In this document: in pieces, positions 37,384-48,747 of the stretch
How the letters are laid out: each line of letters opens with the position of its first letter
How positions within the stretch are numbered: position 1 is the first letter of the stretch
Source of the DNA: Synechococcus sp. UW140
Lineage (GTDB): Bacteria > Cyanobacteriota > Cyanobacteriia > PCC-6307 > Cyanobiaceae
Assembly (NCBI GenBank): GCA_945860085.1
Contig: CAMAPJ010000001.1
Span: forward strand, 1 to 64,000
Length of the DNA: 64,000 nucleotides
Direction: 5' to 3'
Translations under genes and position numbers: made by a program
The notes under the pieces: generated by a model
Told to the model about the DNA's origin: nothing
What the model saw: the letters and a program-made list of their open reading frames with translations, nothing else
Database searches by the model: none

Positions 37384-38499
37384 TTGTCCCCCTTGCCCTG
37401 CCCCCGCTGGCTGCCCCTAGTTGTGGTGGGCGCTCCCCTGCTGGGGGCCATTCCGCTGCTGGGGGCCATTCCCCTAGGGGGAGCGATGCCCCTGCTGGGC
37501 AGTGACCTGGCCTCGGCCCAACAGGAAGGGCCGCCGGCAGGCGAACCGGGCGCGCCCCTCGCACCCCAGCTGCCGGCGGCCGGCGCAGGATCCCCAGCGC
37601 CCCTGCGGCCCCGCAGCGACAGCCTGGCCAGCCCGCCGCCGCGCCGTTTTGATGAATCGCTCGACAACCTGGTGCGCCAGGGGGTCGTGACCCCCTCAGA
37701 GCGGAGCCAGATCCGCCAGGGGGGTGCCCTCGTGCCAATCGATGTGCCGGCCCAGCAGCAGGCTTGCCGCACTGGCGCCCTCTCTGAACAGGAATGCCGG
37801 GTCGGCTTCGCCGTGCGCTGGCGGCGTCATGGTCAATCAGGCCTGCCTGGGGGGCTGGCGGGTGGACTGGGTGAAGGGCTGCTGCTGCCACCGATCTCTG
37901 TGCCGGTCTCGGCCCTGCTGGCCGGCGGCGCAGGCGGCTTCAGCCTCTCGAGCGTCTTTCGGGTCACACCCAGGCCCCTGCCCCTGGCCGGTAATGGCGA
38001 CCGCCTGCTGCTCTTTCCTGTGATCGGTTCGGCGATCACCACCAGCTCCTTTGGCTACCGCCTCCACCCCCTGCTCGGCAGTTGGTTGATGCATGCTGGC
38101 CGCGATCTGGCCGCCCCGGAGGGCACGCCGGTGGTGGCAGCCCTATCGGGGCGGGTGATGGCCAGCGGCCCCGCCGGCGGCTATGGGCTGGCCGTGGAGG
38201 TGGAGCACCGGCGCCCCCTGCGCCGCAGCCTCTATGGCCACCTCTCGGAGCTCTACGTGCGTCCGGGGGACTGGGTGCGGCAGGGGGAGGTGATCGGCCG
38301 GGTCGGCAGCACGGGCCTCAGCAGCGGCCCCCACCTGCACTTTGAGGTGCGCCAGCCGGCCGATGGCGGCTGGGTGGCGGTGGAGCCGGGCGAACTGGAT
38401 CCAGGCCGCGGCCTAGCGGGCAGCGATGCCGTGGCCCAGCTGATCGGCCAGTTATTGCAGAGCCTGGAGCGGCCCAAGACCCCGGCAAAGGCCGGCTGA
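37384..38499 (+). CDS. M23 family metallopeptidase
   Basis: SFGYRLHPLLGSWLMHAGRDLAAPEGTPVVAALSGRV...GSTGLSSGPHLHFEVR. Confidence 0.88.
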   Translation: MSPLPCPRWLPLVVVGAPLLGAIPLLGAIPLGGAMPLLGSDLASAQQEGPPAGEPGAPLAPQLPAAGAGSPAPLRPRSDSLASPPPRRFDESLDNLVRQGVVTPSERSQIRQGGALVPIDVPAQQQACRTGALSEQECRVGFAVRWRRHGQSGLPGGLAGGLGEGLLLPPISVPVSALLAGGAGGFSLSSVFRVTPRPLPLAGNGDRLLLFPVIGSAITTSSFGYRLHPLLGSWLMHAGRDLAAPEGTPVVAALSGRVMASGPAGGYGLAVEVEHRRPLRRSLYGHLSELYVRPGDWVRQGEVIGRVGSTGLSSGPHLHFEVRQPADGGWVAVEPGELDPGRGLAGSDAVAQLIGQLLQSLERPKTPAKAG

Positions 38500-38552
38500 G
38501 ACCGGGGGCCCGGCCGGGGCCCCGGGGCCGAACCCGCTTCTTGAGGGCTGCC

Positions 38553-39242
38553 TCAGGCCTTGGCGCTGTCGCTAAGCAGGCGGCCGTCATGGAACTGCAC
38601 CAAGCGGCTGGCCCGATCAGCCACCTCATGTTCGTGGGTGACGATCAGGATCGTCATCCCCTGGCGATGCAGCTCGCCAAATAGGTCCAGCACCTCCTCG
38701 GTGGTGCGCGAATCGAGGGCGCCGGTGGGTTCGTCAGCCAGGAGCAGGCCAGGCTGGTTGATGATCGCCCGGGCCACGGCTACTCGCTGCTGCTGGCCGC
38801 CCGAGAGCTGGTTGGGCTTGTTATTCAGCCGTTGGGCCAGGCCCACCCGCTCCAGGGCGGCGATCGCCCGCTGGCGACGCACCTCGGCCGAGATACCGGC
38901 ATAAATCATCGGCAGGATCACATTGTCGAGGGCACTCATTTCGGCCAGCAGATGGAACTGCTGGAAGACAAAGCCCAATTCTCGGTTGCGCAGATCGGCG
39001 AGGGCGTCATCACTAAGATCCTGCACCGCCGTGCCATTGAGGTGGTAGCTGCCGCTGCTGGGTCGATCGAGGCAGCCCAGGATATTCATCGCCGTGCTCT
39101 TGCCCGAGCCGGAGGTGCCCATCACAGCTAGATACTCGCCGCGCCGCACCTTGAGACTGAGGTCATCAAGGGCAACCACAGCCGTATCGCCGCTGCCGTA
39201 AACCTTGCTGATGTGGTGCAGTTCGGCGACGCAGTCGTTCAA
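38553..39242 (-). CDS. ABC transporter ATP-binding protein (MacB/LolD-like)
   Basis: AVMGTSGSGKSTAMNILGCLDRPSSGSYHLNGTAV...LSGGQQQRVAVARAI. Confidence 0.9.
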   Translation of the reverse strand: MNDCVAELHHISKVYGSGDTAVVALDDLSLKVRRGEYLAVMGTSGSGKSTAMNILGCLDRPSSGSYHLNGTAVQDLSDDALADLRNRELGFVFQQFHLLAEMSALDNVILPMIYAGISAEVRRQRAIAALERVGLAQRLNNKPNQLSGGQQQRVAVARAIINQPGLLLADEPTGALDSRTTEEVLDLFGELHRQGMTILIVTHEHEVADRASRLVQFHDGRLLSDSAKA

Positions 39243-39248
39243 GGAGGC

Positions 39249-40916
39249 TTAACTCAAGGGGGTGGCGCTGGCCATGGTGATCGCCCGTTGCAACATGGGA
39301 GTGCCTGTCACAGCCGTGCTGGCCCAGCTGAATACCGGGTTGGAGAGAATGCCGCCCACGGCAGTAATCACTACACAGGTGATCAGGGCCGCCCGCAGAG
39401 GCTGCATGCCTTCCACGGCCCAGGTGATCGGCGGATAGGCCTTAACTACATCGGAAGCCTCCTGCGGCTCCTTCACCACCATCATCTTGATCACGGAGAT
39501 GTAGTAGTAGATCGACACCACCGAGGTGACCAGTCCGACAACCACCAGCAGATACTGGTGATCGGCCCAGCCGGCAAAAAACAGATAGATCTTGGCAAAA
39601 AAGCCGAGCATCGGTGGGATGCCGCCCAAGGACAGCAAGCAAAGACTGAGGCCCAAGGTAATCAGGGGATCTTTCTGATAGAGACCGGCATAGTCGGAAA
39701 TGCGATCACTCCCTGTACGCAGGGAGAAGAGAATGATGCAGGCAAAGGCCCCCAGGTTCATAAACAGGTAGGCGGCCATGTAAAGGACCATGGCGGCGAA
39801 ACCGTCTTCGGTGCCGCAGACCAGGCCGATCATCACGAAGCCCGCCTGACCGATCGAGCTGTAGGCCAACATCCGCTTCATTGAGGTCTGGGCCAGGGCA
39901 ACGATGTTGCCAAGCACCATGCTCAGGATCGCCAGCACGGTGAAGAGCAGTTTCCACTGCTCCTGGAAGCCCTCGAAACAACCCACCAAGATGCGCAGGG
40001 CCAGGGCAAAGCCAGCGGCCTTCGATCCCACTGACAGGAAAGCCACCACTGGAGTGGGCGAGCCTTCATAGACATCCGGGGTCCACTGGTGAAAGGGCAC
40101 GGCGGCGATTTTGAAAGCCACCGTCGCCAGCACAAACACCAGGGCCAGGGCTGCCACGGGCGTGGTGGCGGTCTCCAGGGCCAAAGCGACGGCATCGAGG
40201 TTGGTACTGCCGCCAGTCAGGCCGTAGAGCAGGGAGGCTCCATAGAGGAATACGGCCGCCGCCGCCGAGCCGACCAATAAATATTTGAGGGATGCTTCCG
40301 AACTGCGGGCATCGCGCTTCATGTACCCAGCCAGCAGATAGCTAGCCACCGACAAGGTTTCCAGGGACACAAAGATCGTCACCAGGTCCGTGGAGCCGCA
40401 GAGCACCATGGCACCCAAGGTGGCGGCTAGCAGGATCGCGGCGTACTCGCCCACCGGCGTGCCACTGCGCTCCACATAGCGCCAGCTGATCAATAGGGAC
40501 AGCAGGGTGGAGGAGGCGACCACGCCCCGGAAGGCGATTGACAGGTTGTCGGCCAGAAACGAACCCATAAAGGCGGGCTGTAGGGGCGCGTTCCACTGCA
40601 GGGCCAGCAGCACCAGGGAGGCGCCCAAGCCGGCGTAACAGATCGGAGGGACCCAGCGGCTTGCAGCCTTCTCACCGGCCAGGTCGACCAGCAGGCAGAC
40701 CAGCATGGCCACCAGAACGGCCACCTCGGGCGCAATGGCGCCGGCATTGATCTGCAGCGCTGTGATCGCTGGCAAGGCCGGCGGGTTGGCCACAGCCATG
40801 ACGCCGGCTGAGGCGACGATGCCGGGCCAATGGAGGGCGTTGGGCAAGGCCGAGAAGGCCGGCAACGCCAGTACCCGGTCGATTGCCGGCTGGACTGCCG
40901 CCTGGAGGGTCATCAC
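39249..40916 (-). CDS. ndhB: NAD(P)H-quinone oxidoreductase subunit 2/N
   Basis: Proton-translocating subunit with [40 protein letters not shown]. Confidence 0.92.
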   Translation of the reverse strand: MMTLQAAVQPAIDRVLALPAFSALPNALHWPGIVASAGVMAVANPPALPAITALQINAGAIAPEVAVLVAMLVCLLVDLAGEKAASRWVPPICYAGLGASLVLLALQWNAPLQPAFMGSFLADNLSIAFRGVVASSTLLSLLISWRYVERSGTPVGEYAAILLAATLGAMVLCGSTDLVTIFVSLETLSVASYLLAGYMKRDARSSEASLKYLLVGSAAAAVFLYGASLLYGLTGGSTNLDAVALALETATTPVAALALVFVLATVAFKIAAVPFHQWTPDVYEGSPTPVVAFLSVGSKAAGFALALRILVGCFEGFQEQWKLLFTVLAILSMVLGNIVALAQTSMKRMLAYSSIGQAGFVMIGLVCGTEDGFAAMVLYMAAYLFMNLGAFACIILFSLRTGSDRISDYAGLYQKDPLITLGLSLCLLSLGGIPPMLGFFAKIYLFFAGWADHQYLLVVVGLVTSVVSIYYYISVIKMMVVKEPQEASDVVKAYPPITWAVEGMQPLRAALITCVVITAVGGILSNPVFSWASTAVTGTPMLQRAITMASATPLS

Positions 40917-40999
40917 TGCTGGGAAGCCTTACCCGTTGGCCGGACTGTAGCCGTGCCGGTCGGTTCCGGGCTCCCTGACTTCAGCACTCCCGCACCGGC

Positions 41000-43786
41000 G
41001 TGAGCGACCGGTCCGGCGATGCGATAAAGAGGGAACCGGTTTTTCGCCTGCCTGTGGCGCACACCCTGGTCATTGTCGAGAGCCCCACGAAGGCCCGCAC
41101 CATTCGTGGCTTCCTGCCCAAGGACTTCCGGGTGGAGGCCTCGATGGGACATGTGCGTGACCTGCCCAACAACGCCAGTGAGATCCCGGCGGCCCACAAG
41201 GGAGAGAAGTGGGCCAACCTCGGCGTCAACACCGCCAATGACTTCGAACCGCTCTACGTGGTGCCGAAGGACAAGAAAAAGGTGGTCAAAGAGCTGAAAG
41301 ATGCCCTCAAAGGCGCCGATCGCCTGCTGCTGGCCACGGACGAAGACCGGGAAGGGGAAAGCATCAGCTGGCACCTGCTGCAGCTGCTGGCGCCGAAGGT
41401 GCCGGTGAAGCGGATGGTGTTCCACGAGATCACCAAAGAAGCGATCGGCCGGGCCCTCGACCAGACCCGCGAGCTCGACATGGAGCTGGTGCACGCCCAG
41501 GAAACCCGGCGCATCCTTGATCGCCTCGTGGGCTACACCCTCTCGCCCCTGCTCTGGAAAAAGGTGGCCTGGGGCCTATCGGCCGGCCGGGTGCAGTCGG
41601 TGGCCGTGCGGCTGCTGGTGCAGCGGGAACGGGCCCGGCGGGCCTTCCGCAGCGGCAGCTACTGGGACCTCAAGGCCCAGCTGCAGCAGCCCGGTGGCAC
41701 CTTCGAGGCCAAGCTCACCCACCTCAAGGGCGAGCGCATCGCCGGGGGCGCTGACTTCGACGAAAACAGCGGCGGCCTCAAGGCCGGCAGCAAGGTCAAA
41801 TTGCTGAGCGAAGCCGAGGCCCGCAGCCTGCAGGCGACGGTCCAGAGCTCTCCATGGCGGGTGGCCGAGGTGGAAGAGAAGCCGACGGTGCGCAAGCCCG
41901 TGCCCCCTTTCACCACCAGCACCCTGCAGCAGGAGGCCAACCGCAAGCTGCGATTGTCGGCCCGCGAAACAATGCGCACGGCCCAGGGCCTCTATGAGCG
42001 CGGCTTCATCACCTATATGCGCACCGATTCGGTGCAGCTCTCCGAACAGGCGATCACGGCAGCCCGCAGCTGCGTCAACGAGAAATACGGCAAGGAATTC
42101 CTCAGCCCGGCGCCGCGCCAGTTCTCCACCAAGGCCCGCAACGCCCAGGAGGCCCACGAGGCGATCCGGCCCGCCGGCGAGCGGTTCCGCACCCCCAAGG
42201 ACACGGGCCTCGATGGCAAGGATTTGGCCCTCTACGAGCTGATCTGGAAGCGCACCGTGGCCAGCCAGATGGCCGATGCCCGGCTCACCATGGTTTCGGT
42301 GGAGCTGCACAGCGGCGAGGCCCGCTTCCGGGCCTCGGGCAAGCGCATTGACTTCGCCGGCTTTTTTAGGGCCTACGTCGAAGGCAGCGACGATCCCGAT
42401 GCCGCCCTAGAGGGCCAGGAGGTGTTGCTGCCGGCCCTGAAGGTGGGTGACAGCCCCAGCTGCAAGGCGGTGGAAGCCCTCGGCCACCAGACCCAGCCCC
42501 CTGCCCGCTATAGCGAGGCGGCCCTGGTGAAGATGCTCGAAAAGGAGGGCATCGGCCGGCCTTCCACCTACGCCTCGATCATCGGCACGATCGTGGATCG
42601 CGGCTACGCCACCCTCCAGAACAACGCCCTAACGCCCAGCTTCACCGCTTTCGCGGTGACGGCCCTGCTGGAGGAGCACTTCCCGGACCTGGTGGACACC
42701 AGCTTCACGGCCCGGATGGAGAACACCCTCGATGAGATCTCCCACGGCACCGTGCAATGGCTGCCCTATCTGAACACCTTTTATAAAGGCGAATCGGGCC
42801 TGGAAACCCAGGTGCAGCAACGGGAAGGCGACATCGACCCCACCGCTTCCCGCACAATCACCCTGGAAGGTCTGCCCTGTGTGGTGCGGATCGGCCGCTT
42901 CGGCGCCTACTTGGAAACCAAGCGGGTGGGCGAAGACGGCAACGAAGAGCTGGTCAAGGCCACCCTGCCGGCCGAAATCACCCCCGCCGACCTCGATGCC
43001 GATAAGGCCGAGCTGATCCTCAAGCAAAAGGTGGAGGGGCCCGAATCCCTGGGCGAAGACCCGGATACGGGCGAGCAGGTGTATCTGCTGTTTGGCCAGT
43101 ACGGGCCCTACGTGCAGCTGGGCCAGGTCAGTGATGAGGTGCCCAAGCCCAAGCGTGCCTCCCTGCCCAAGGGGGCCAAACCGGAGGAGCTCAGCCTGGA
43201 CGAGGCCCTGGGCCTGCTGCGACTGCCGCGGCTGCTGGGCGAACACCCCGATGGCGGCAAGATCCAGGCGGGCTTGGGCCGCTTCGGTCCCTATGTGGTT
43301 CACGACAAGGGCAAGGGCGAAAAGGACTACCGCTCGCTCAAGGCCGAGGACGACGTGCTGTCGGTCGGCCTGGCCCGGGCGGTCGAATTGCTGGCCGCCC
43401 CCAAGAAGGGCCGCGGCGGCCGCACCGCCCTCAAAGACCTGGGCGCCCCGGCCGGCTCCGAGGAGTCAATCCAGGTGTTCGATGGCCCCTACGGGCTCTA
43501 TGTGAAACAGGGCAAGGTGAATGCCTCCCTGCCCGAGGGCAGCACCGCCGAGACGATCAGCCTGGAGCAGGCGGTGGAGCTGCTGGCCGCCAAAGCCGCC
43601 ACCGGCAAGGCCAAGGCCAAGGCGACCCGGGCCGCTAAAACCGGGGCCGCTAAAGCGGCTGCCGGCAAGCCGGCGACCAAGGCTCCTGCCAACCGCCCTG
43701 CGGCGGCGAAGAAACCCCCGGCCACGACCAAAACGGGTCGAATGCGGGCTAGTGCCGTGCGGGTGATCAAGCCGGCCAACAGTTGA
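41000..43786 (+). CDS. topA: DNA topoisomerase I
   Basis: [45 protein letters not shown] active-site motif; C-terminal repeats and Lys/Ala tail. Confidence 0.96.
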   Translation: MSDRSGDAIKREPVFRLPVAHTLVIVESPTKARTIRGFLPKDFRVEASMGHVRDLPNNASEIPAAHKGEKWANLGVNTANDFEPLYVVPKDKKKVVKELKDALKGADRLLLATDEDREGESISWHLLQLLAPKVPVKRMVFHEITKEAIGRALDQTRELDMELVHAQETRRILDRLVGYTLSPLLWKKVAWGLSAGRVQSVAVRLLVQRERARRAFRSGSYWDLKAQLQQPGGTFEAKLTHLKGERIAGGADFDENSGGLKAGSKVKLLSEAEARSLQATVQSSPWRVAEVEEKPTVRKPVPPFTTSTLQQEANRKLRLSARETMRTAQGLYERGFITYMRTDSVQLSEQAITAARSCVNEKYGKEFLSPAPRQFSTKARNAQEAHEAIRPAGERFRTPKDTGLDGKDLALYELIWKRTVASQMADARLTMVSVELHSGEARFRASGKRIDFAGFFRAYVEGSDDPDAALEGQEVLLPALKVGDSPSCKAVEALGHQTQPPARYSEAALVKMLEKEGIGRPSTYASIIGTIVDRGYATLQNNALTPSFTAFAVTALLEEHFPDLVDTSFTARMENTLDEISHGTVQWLPYLNTFYKGESGLETQVQQREGDIDPTASRTITLEGLPCVVRIGRFGAYLETKRVGEDGNEELVKATLPAEITPADLDADKAELILKQKVEGPESLGEDPDTGEQVYLLFGQYGPYVQLGQVSDEVPKPKRASLPKGAKPEELSLDEALGLLRLPRLLGEHPDGGKIQAGLGRFGPYVVHDKGKGEKDYRSLKAEDDVLSVGLARAVELLAAPKKGRGGRTALKDLGAPAGSEESIQVFDGPYGLYVKQGKVNASLPEGSTAETISLEQAVELLAAKAATGKAKAKATRAAKTGAAKAAAGKPATKAPANRPAAAKKPPATTKTGRMRASAVRVIKPANS

Positions 43787-43797
43787 GGACTGCCGCG

Positions 43798-44511
43798 GTG
43801 TCACGCTTGCGGGCCTTAGCGGGGAATCGCCTCCGGGCTCCGGCGTCTGGGCAGCTGATGTTGCCAGGTGCGCGCCGCTGCCTAGCCCTGGCCCTGGTGG
43901 TGGGGCCCCTGCTGGTGGGCTGCGCCAACAACCCGATCGCCCGCCAGCTCGCCGCCAGCTTCGATCCGCCAGCCGCCGCCCCCCAGGCTGGCTCTCCCCA
44001 GACGGCTGCCGGGGCCCCGGCCGGCGCGGCCAACCCCGCGGCCCAGGGGCCAGCCGCGGCCAACCCGACGGCTGGGAGCGCCGGTTCCAGCGCGACCCCA
44101 ACTGGCGCTGGCGGATCAGCCAGCGCCAGCCCAGGCACCCCGGCCAAACCAGGGTCGCCAGGAGCCACCCCCTCCCCTGGAGCCGAGGCCGGCCCTGGGG
44201 GCAAAGCCGCTGGCAAGCGCAACGCCCTAGAGGCATCCAACAGCCAGGGGAGCGACCAAGCCGCGGCCAAACCCAAGGGCGGCACCGCCCCCGCAGCAGG
44301 CACCGCCCCGGCCCCCACGCCGGCCCCCTACCGGGTCACGCTCAAGCTGCCGGGCACCGACCCCTCCGCCCCCGCCGAGGTGGTGACCCGGGCCCTGCGC
44401 GCCGCCGGGGTTTCGTTTGAAGTGGAAACCATCGAGCGGATCACTGCTGGCGCCGAGGGCAACAGCCGTCCCGCGGCCGTGCGCTCCTCACCGGCCCCAG
44501 CTGTGCGCTAG
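43798..44511 (+). CDS. Pro/Ala-rich putative lipoprotein
   Basis: ALVVGPLLVGCANN lipobox; low-complexity PAG linker; structured C-terminus YRVTLKLPGTDPSAPAEVVTRALRAAGVSFEVETIERI. Confidence 0.6.
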   Translation: MSRLRALAGNRLRAPASGQLMLPGARRCLALALVVGPLLVGCANNPIARQLAASFDPPAAAPQAGSPQTAAGAPAGAANPAAQGPAAANPTAGSAGSSATPTGAGGSASASPGTPAKPGSPGATPSPGAEAGPGGKAAGKRNALEASNSQGSDQAAAKPKGGTAPAAGTAPAPTPAPYRVTLKLPGTDPSAPAEVVTRALRAAGVSFEVETIERITAGAEGNSRPAAVRSSPAPAVR

Positions 44512-45195
44512 ATGCCGATGCGCCTGCCCAAGCCAGAGGCAACCACGCCTCAGCCCCGCTCCCTCAGCCGCCGTCAGGCCCGCCAGTTGATGGACACCGC
44601 CTATCTGGCGGCCTCGATGGCCCTGCTTTGGGTGGCCCTCTACTACCTGCCGGTGGGGGGTGCCCTATTCCAGCTGGCCCTGCCCCTGCCCCTGGCCCTC
44701 CTGCAGCTCCGCCAGGGGGGCCGTTGTGGCGCCGAGGGCATGCTGGTGGCGGGGCTGCTGCTGATCGCCCTGATGGGGCCGATCCGGGGGCCGCTAGTGC
44801 TGTTCCCCTACGGCCTGCTGGCCCTCTGGCTGGGCTGGGGCTGGTCGCGGCGCTGGAGTTGGTGGCTCACCTGGGGGGTGGGGCTGCTGATCGGCAGCGC
44901 CGGTTTCTTGGTGCGAGTGCTGGTGCTGTCGGTGTTGGTGGGGGAAAACCTCTGGGTGCTGATCACCGCTGCCGCGGCCAACCTGCTCGAGTGGCTCAGC
45001 GGCCTTGTCCCCCTGGTTGGCGCCCCGGACCTGCAACAGGTGCAGCTGCTGGCCCTGGGGCTGGTGCTGGTTCAAAATCTGTTCTATGTGCTGGCCCTGC
45101 ATGCGGTGGCCTACTGGATTTTTGCGCGCCTGAAGGCGCCGATCCCCGAACCGCCCGAAGCCCTGCGGGCCCTGGTGGCCCTCGATCCCCTCTAG
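44512..45195 (+). CDS. DUF2232-like multi-pass membrane protein
   Basis: AYLAASMALLWVALYYLPVGGALFQLALPLPLALLQLRQGGRCGAEGMLVAGLLLIALMGPIRGPLVL. Confidence 0.7.
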   Translation: MPMRLPKPEATTPQPRSLSRRQARQLMDTAYLAASMALLWVALYYLPVGGALFQLALPLPLALLQLRQGGRCGAEGMLVAGLLLIALMGPIRGPLVLFPYGLLALWLGWGWSRRWSWWLTWGVGLLIGSAGFLVRVLVLSVLVGENLWVLITAAAANLLEWLSGLVPLVGAPDLQQVQLLALGLVLVQNLFYVLALHAVAYWIFARLKAPIPEPPEALRALVALDPL

Positions 45196-45200
45196 GCCCC

Positions 45201-46361
45201 GTGCCTGCCGCCCCCTCCCCTCCCCGGCGCCTCAGTGGTGATCTGGCCAGCGCCGGGGTCTGGCTCAGCGCCTGCGCCGCCCACTGGCACCAAACCCAGG
45301 TGCTGCTGCTGCTGGCCGGCACCGACACCGCCGCCGTACCGGGCATTTCCGCCGCCGGCGCCACGCCTGAGTCACGCCGCTGGACCGCCGCCGCCGATGC
45401 CGAACTGCTGCTGCTGGGCCCTGGGGCCGCCCGGCGCCACGCCCTGCCGCCCCTGCCGGCGGGCGTCAGTCCAGCCCTGATCTCCCATGTGGTGGTGCGG
45501 GAGCTGGGGCTCAATCCCCTGGTGGTGGACCTGGGGGCGGCCCTGGCCCCGGCCGTGACCCATCTGCGGCTGGGCCAGGCCCCTGCCCGCTGCCTCAGCA
45601 GCGGGCAGGCCCTGGATCCGGCCCGGGTGCGCCAGCTGCTGGCGCTCGGACAGCGCTGGGGCCGGCTCCTGGCTGCAAAGGGGCCCCAGGAGCCCCTGCT
45701 GATCGCCGAATGCGTTCCTGGCGGCACCACAACAGCCCAGGCGGTGCTCACTGGCCTGGGCCTGGAGGTGGCGGGCCTGGTGAGCGGCAGCCTGCTGGAA
45801 CCCGTGCATGCGCTCAAGACGGAGCTGGTGGCCCGCGGCCTAGGCGCCGCTGGCCTGGCCGTCCCCAGGGGGTCTAAGGAGCCTGACGCCGATCCCCTGG
45901 CGGTGCTCGCCGCCGTGGGCGATCCGATGCAGGCCCTGGCGGCGGGCCTGGTCCTGGGGGCGGCAGGCGCGGCTCGACCGGTGTTGCTGGCCGGCGGCAG
46001 CCAGATGGCGGCCGTGTGGGCCCTGGCCCTGGCGATGTGCCCCGAAGCCAGCCGCCAGGCCCTAGCCAGCCGGGTGGCGATCGGCACCACCGCCTGGGTC
46101 GCAGCAGAGGCCAGTAGTGATCTGGCCCTGCTGCTGCAGCGCCTGGGTGCTCGCTGGCAGGTTGATCCCCTGGCCTTCGCTGCTGGCCTGCGCTTCCAGC
46201 ACTGCCGTTCGGCCCGCCTGCGGGACTACGAGGCCGGCTATGTCAAAGAAGGGGTGGGGGCGGGGGGCTTGGCCCTGCTCTGGGAACTGAGCGGCCGCAG
46301 TCCCGAGTCCCTGGCGCAGGCCTGCGACCAGGCCTGCGAACGGCTCCTGGGCGACCTCTAG
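45201..46361 (+). CDS. Nicotinate-nucleotide--dimethylbenzimidazole phosphoribosyltransferase-like (CobT family)
   Basis: HTQVLLLLAGTDTAAVPGISAAGATPESRRWTAAADAELLLLG...LLIAECVPGGTTTAQAVLTGLG. Confidence 0.8.
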   Translation: MPAAPSPPRRLSGDLASAGVWLSACAAHWHQTQVLLLLAGTDTAAVPGISAAGATPESRRWTAAADAELLLLGPGAARRHALPPLPAGVSPALISHVVVRELGLNPLVVDLGAALAPAVTHLRLGQAPARCLSSGQALDPARVRQLLALGQRWGRLLAAKGPQEPLLIAECVPGGTTTAQAVLTGLGLEVAGLVSGSLLEPVHALKTELVARGLGAAGLAVPRGSKEPDADPLAVLAAVGDPMQALAAGLVLGAAGAARPVLLAGGSQMAAVWALALAMCPEASRQALASRVAIGTTAWVAAEASSDLALLLQRLGARWQVDPLAFAAGLRFQHCRSARLRDYEAGYVKEGVGAGGLALLWELSGRSPESLAQACDQACERLLGDL

Positions 46362-46370
46362 GGTTTTGCC

Positions 46371-47522
46371 ATGGCTCCGCCCCTGCTCCATCGCCGTCAG
46401 CTGCTGCGCCTGGGGGGCCTGGCCGGACTGACCCTGCTCGGCGGCTGCAGCAAAGGGGCCGCGCCCCAACTGCTCTATTCCCCGGGCGATCTACCCAGCG
46501 CCTGGTTGAAGACCCTGCCCAAGCCCTGGCAGGGAAGCCCCCAACCCTCGCCCGCTGCGCTGCTGACGGCCCTGGCCAAACCGGGGTCGGGCCTGCTGCA
46601 GCTGAGTGATGGCTGGGCCCTGGAAGCACGAGCCAACCAGCTGGCCCCCCTGGGCGCCCCAGAGCTGCTGGCCCAGCTAGCCCCCTTTGCGGCTCCAGTC
46701 AGCCGCCTGTTCGAGCCCATGGGGGCTCCGGCCCTAGCCTTCCCCTGGGCGTTCAGCACCTGGGTGCTGGTGCTGCGCAGCCGGCCAGACCTGGCCCGGC
46801 GCCGCCAGGAGGGCTGGAGCCTGTTGCTCGATCCCAGCCTGCGGGGCCGGCTGGTGCTCCCTTCTAGCCCAAGGGTGGTGATCGAACTGGTGCTGCGCCA
46901 GCTGGGGCTTCGCTCAGACGGCTTGCTTCGCTCGGATGGCGCCCTTCAATCGGATGGCGCCCTGGGCGCCAAAGCCTCCCTGGGCGAGGCGGGGGCCCTG
47001 GCCCAGGACTGGGCAGCGGTCCTGAACGACCCCCGCCTACCAGAGGCTGTAAGGCGTCTGCGCGGCCAGGCCCTGGCCTGTGATGAGGCCAATGGCCTCA
47101 ACCTGCTGCTGGCCGGAGAGGCCGATGCGGCCGTGTTGCCCGCCCGGCGGGTGGTGGGGCTGCTGCGCAGTGACCCGCGCCTGCAGGCCCTCTTGCCAGA
47201 GAGCGGCTCGCCGTTGATCTGGTCCCTGTTGCTGCGGCCCGCCGGCGCGGCGGCCGTGCCCCAGGAGTGGCTGGCCGCCGTGCTCGAGCCGCCCCTTCTC
47301 AAGCGCCTGCTGGCCAAGGGCTGGGTGCCGCCCCTGCCGGCCAAGCGCCTGGCTCCGGCCCTGGCGGCCTGGTCCGAACCGACCGCCCGATTGTTGCTGC
47401 CCAAGCCAGACGTGCTGGCGCGCTGCAACAGCCTGGCCCGCTTTAGCGAGCCAGAACGCCACCAGTGGCAAGCGCTCTGGGATCGGGCGGCTCCCCAGGC
47501 CACCAGCCCCGCCGGCGCCTGA
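46371..47522 (+). CDS. Extracellular solute-binding lipoprotein
   Basis: LHRRQLLRLGGLAGLTLLGGCSKG lipobox; FAWPWAFSTWVLVLRSRPDL-like periplasmic binding pattern. Confidence 0.65.
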   Translation: MAPPLLHRRQLLRLGGLAGLTLLGGCSKGAAPQLLYSPGDLPSAWLKTLPKPWQGSPQPSPAALLTALAKPGSGLLQLSDGWALEARANQLAPLGAPELLAQLAPFAAPVSRLFEPMGAPALAFPWAFSTWVLVLRSRPDLARRRQEGWSLLLDPSLRGRLVLPSSPRVVIELVLRQLGLRSDGLLRSDGALQSDGALGAKASLGEAGALAQDWAAVLNDPRLPEAVRRLRGQALACDEANGLNLLLAGEADAAVLPARRVVGLLRSDPRLQALLPESGSPLIWSLLLRPAGAAAVPQEWLAAVLEPPLLKRLLAKGWVPPLPAKRLAPALAAWSEPTARLLLPKPDVLARCNSLARFSEPERHQWQALWDRAAPQATSPAGA

Positions 47523-47550
47523 TCCCGGCCCCGGGCGGCGCCACCAAGTC

Positions 47551-48747
47551 TTACCCCCAGAGCCTTCGCTGCGGCGCCGCCGCCAGGCGGCGGTGCGTAT
47601 CGGCCAACAGGTCGGCAATGGGCAGGGCGTTGGGGCAGCGGGGCAGGCAGGCGCCACAGGCCTGGCAAGCGCTGGCATCGAGCTGCTCCCACCAGTGGCC
47701 AGCCCGGCCAATCAGGTTGTAGCGCTCGCTGGCAAAGGCCTCAAGGCCATGGCCCACCGCCAGGTTGCGCAGGCGCAGCAAGGCCGGGATCGGCACGGCG
47801 CTGGGGCAGGGCAGGCAGGCCTGGCACTGCCCGCACCAGTCGGCGCCCAGGCGCTGCTGGCCTGCTGCCAGTAGCAGCTCAAGGCTGGCGCGCTCCTCGG
47901 CGGTGAGGGGGCCAGCGGCCCTCGCCAGCTGGCGGGCCCAATCGAGGTCGGCGGCCCTGGCGGCCCCGAGGGTGAGGCTGGAGATCCCCTGGTCGAGCAG
48001 GAAGCGGTAGGCCAGCTCTAGGGGGGCAAAGGGGCTGCAGTCGGCCACCAGCTGGGGCGGCGGCGCGTAGAGACGCCCGCCCTTATCGGCCGGGGAAATG
48101 GCCAGCACCCCGAGACCCGCAGCCAGCGCGGCCTGGGCCAGGGGCAGGCGCTGGCGATCAAATAGATGCAGATGCAGGCTGCAGAAGCCGAAGCGCTCAC
48201 TGGCCAGGGCCGCCGCGATCAGGTCGTTGCTGCCATGGCTGCTGAAGCCCACCTGGCCAACCAGGCCTTCGCCCAGGGCCCAGGCGAGCAGCTCCGCCCC
48301 TGGCCCCCGCAGGGCCCACTCGAGGTGCTCAGGGGTATTGAGACCATGAACGGCCAAGTTGTCGAGCCGCGCCAGGCCCAAGCGCTCCAGGCTGGCGCCC
48401 AGCTGCTCTTTGGCCTGGGCGAGATCCGGCCCCGGCAGGATTTTGCTGGTGATCACCAAGCCGGCGCGGCAGGTAGGGCTGGTGCGCTCTAGCTGGCCCA
48501 GCACCTGGCCCAGGAACCGTTCGGCCGGCCCATAGGCCGGGGCCGTTTCGATGTGGTTGATGTCGGCCGCTAGGGCCGCCGCTAGCACCGCCCCTAGCTG
48601 GTCGGCACTCTCGAGGGCTCGCATCGTGCCCAGGCTGAACAGGGACACCGCCGGTCCACGCCCAAAGGGTCGCCGCGCGGGAGGGGCTGAACAGGCCCCT
48701 GGATCCGCCAGCGGCCCAGGGCCACCCAGGCCGTCAGGGAGCGGCAT
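47551..48747 (-). CDS. Aldo/keto reductase with C-terminal 4Fe-4S motifs
   Basis: SLFSLGTMRALESADQLGAVLAAALAADINHIETAPAYG...CGQCQACLPCPSAVPI...CQACGACLPRCPNALPI. Confidence 0.88.
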   Translation of the reverse strand: MPLPDGLGGPGPLADPGACSAPPARRPFGRGPAVSLFSLGTMRALESADQLGAVLAAALAADINHIETAPAYGPAERFLGQVLGQLERTSPTCRAGLVITSKILPGPDLAQAKEQLGASLERLGLARLDNLAVHGLNTPEHLEWALRGPGAELLAWALGEGLVGQVGFSSHGSNDLIAAALASERFGFCSLHLHLFDRQRLPLAQAALAAGLGVLAISPADKGGRLYAPPPQLVADCSPFAPLELAYRFLLDQGISSLTLGAARAADLDWARQLARAAGPLTAEERASLELLLAAGQQRLGADWCGQCQACLPCPSAVPIPALLRLRNLAVGHGLEAFASERYNLIGRAGHWWEQLDASACQACGACLPRCPNALPIADLLADTHRRLAAAPQRRLWG

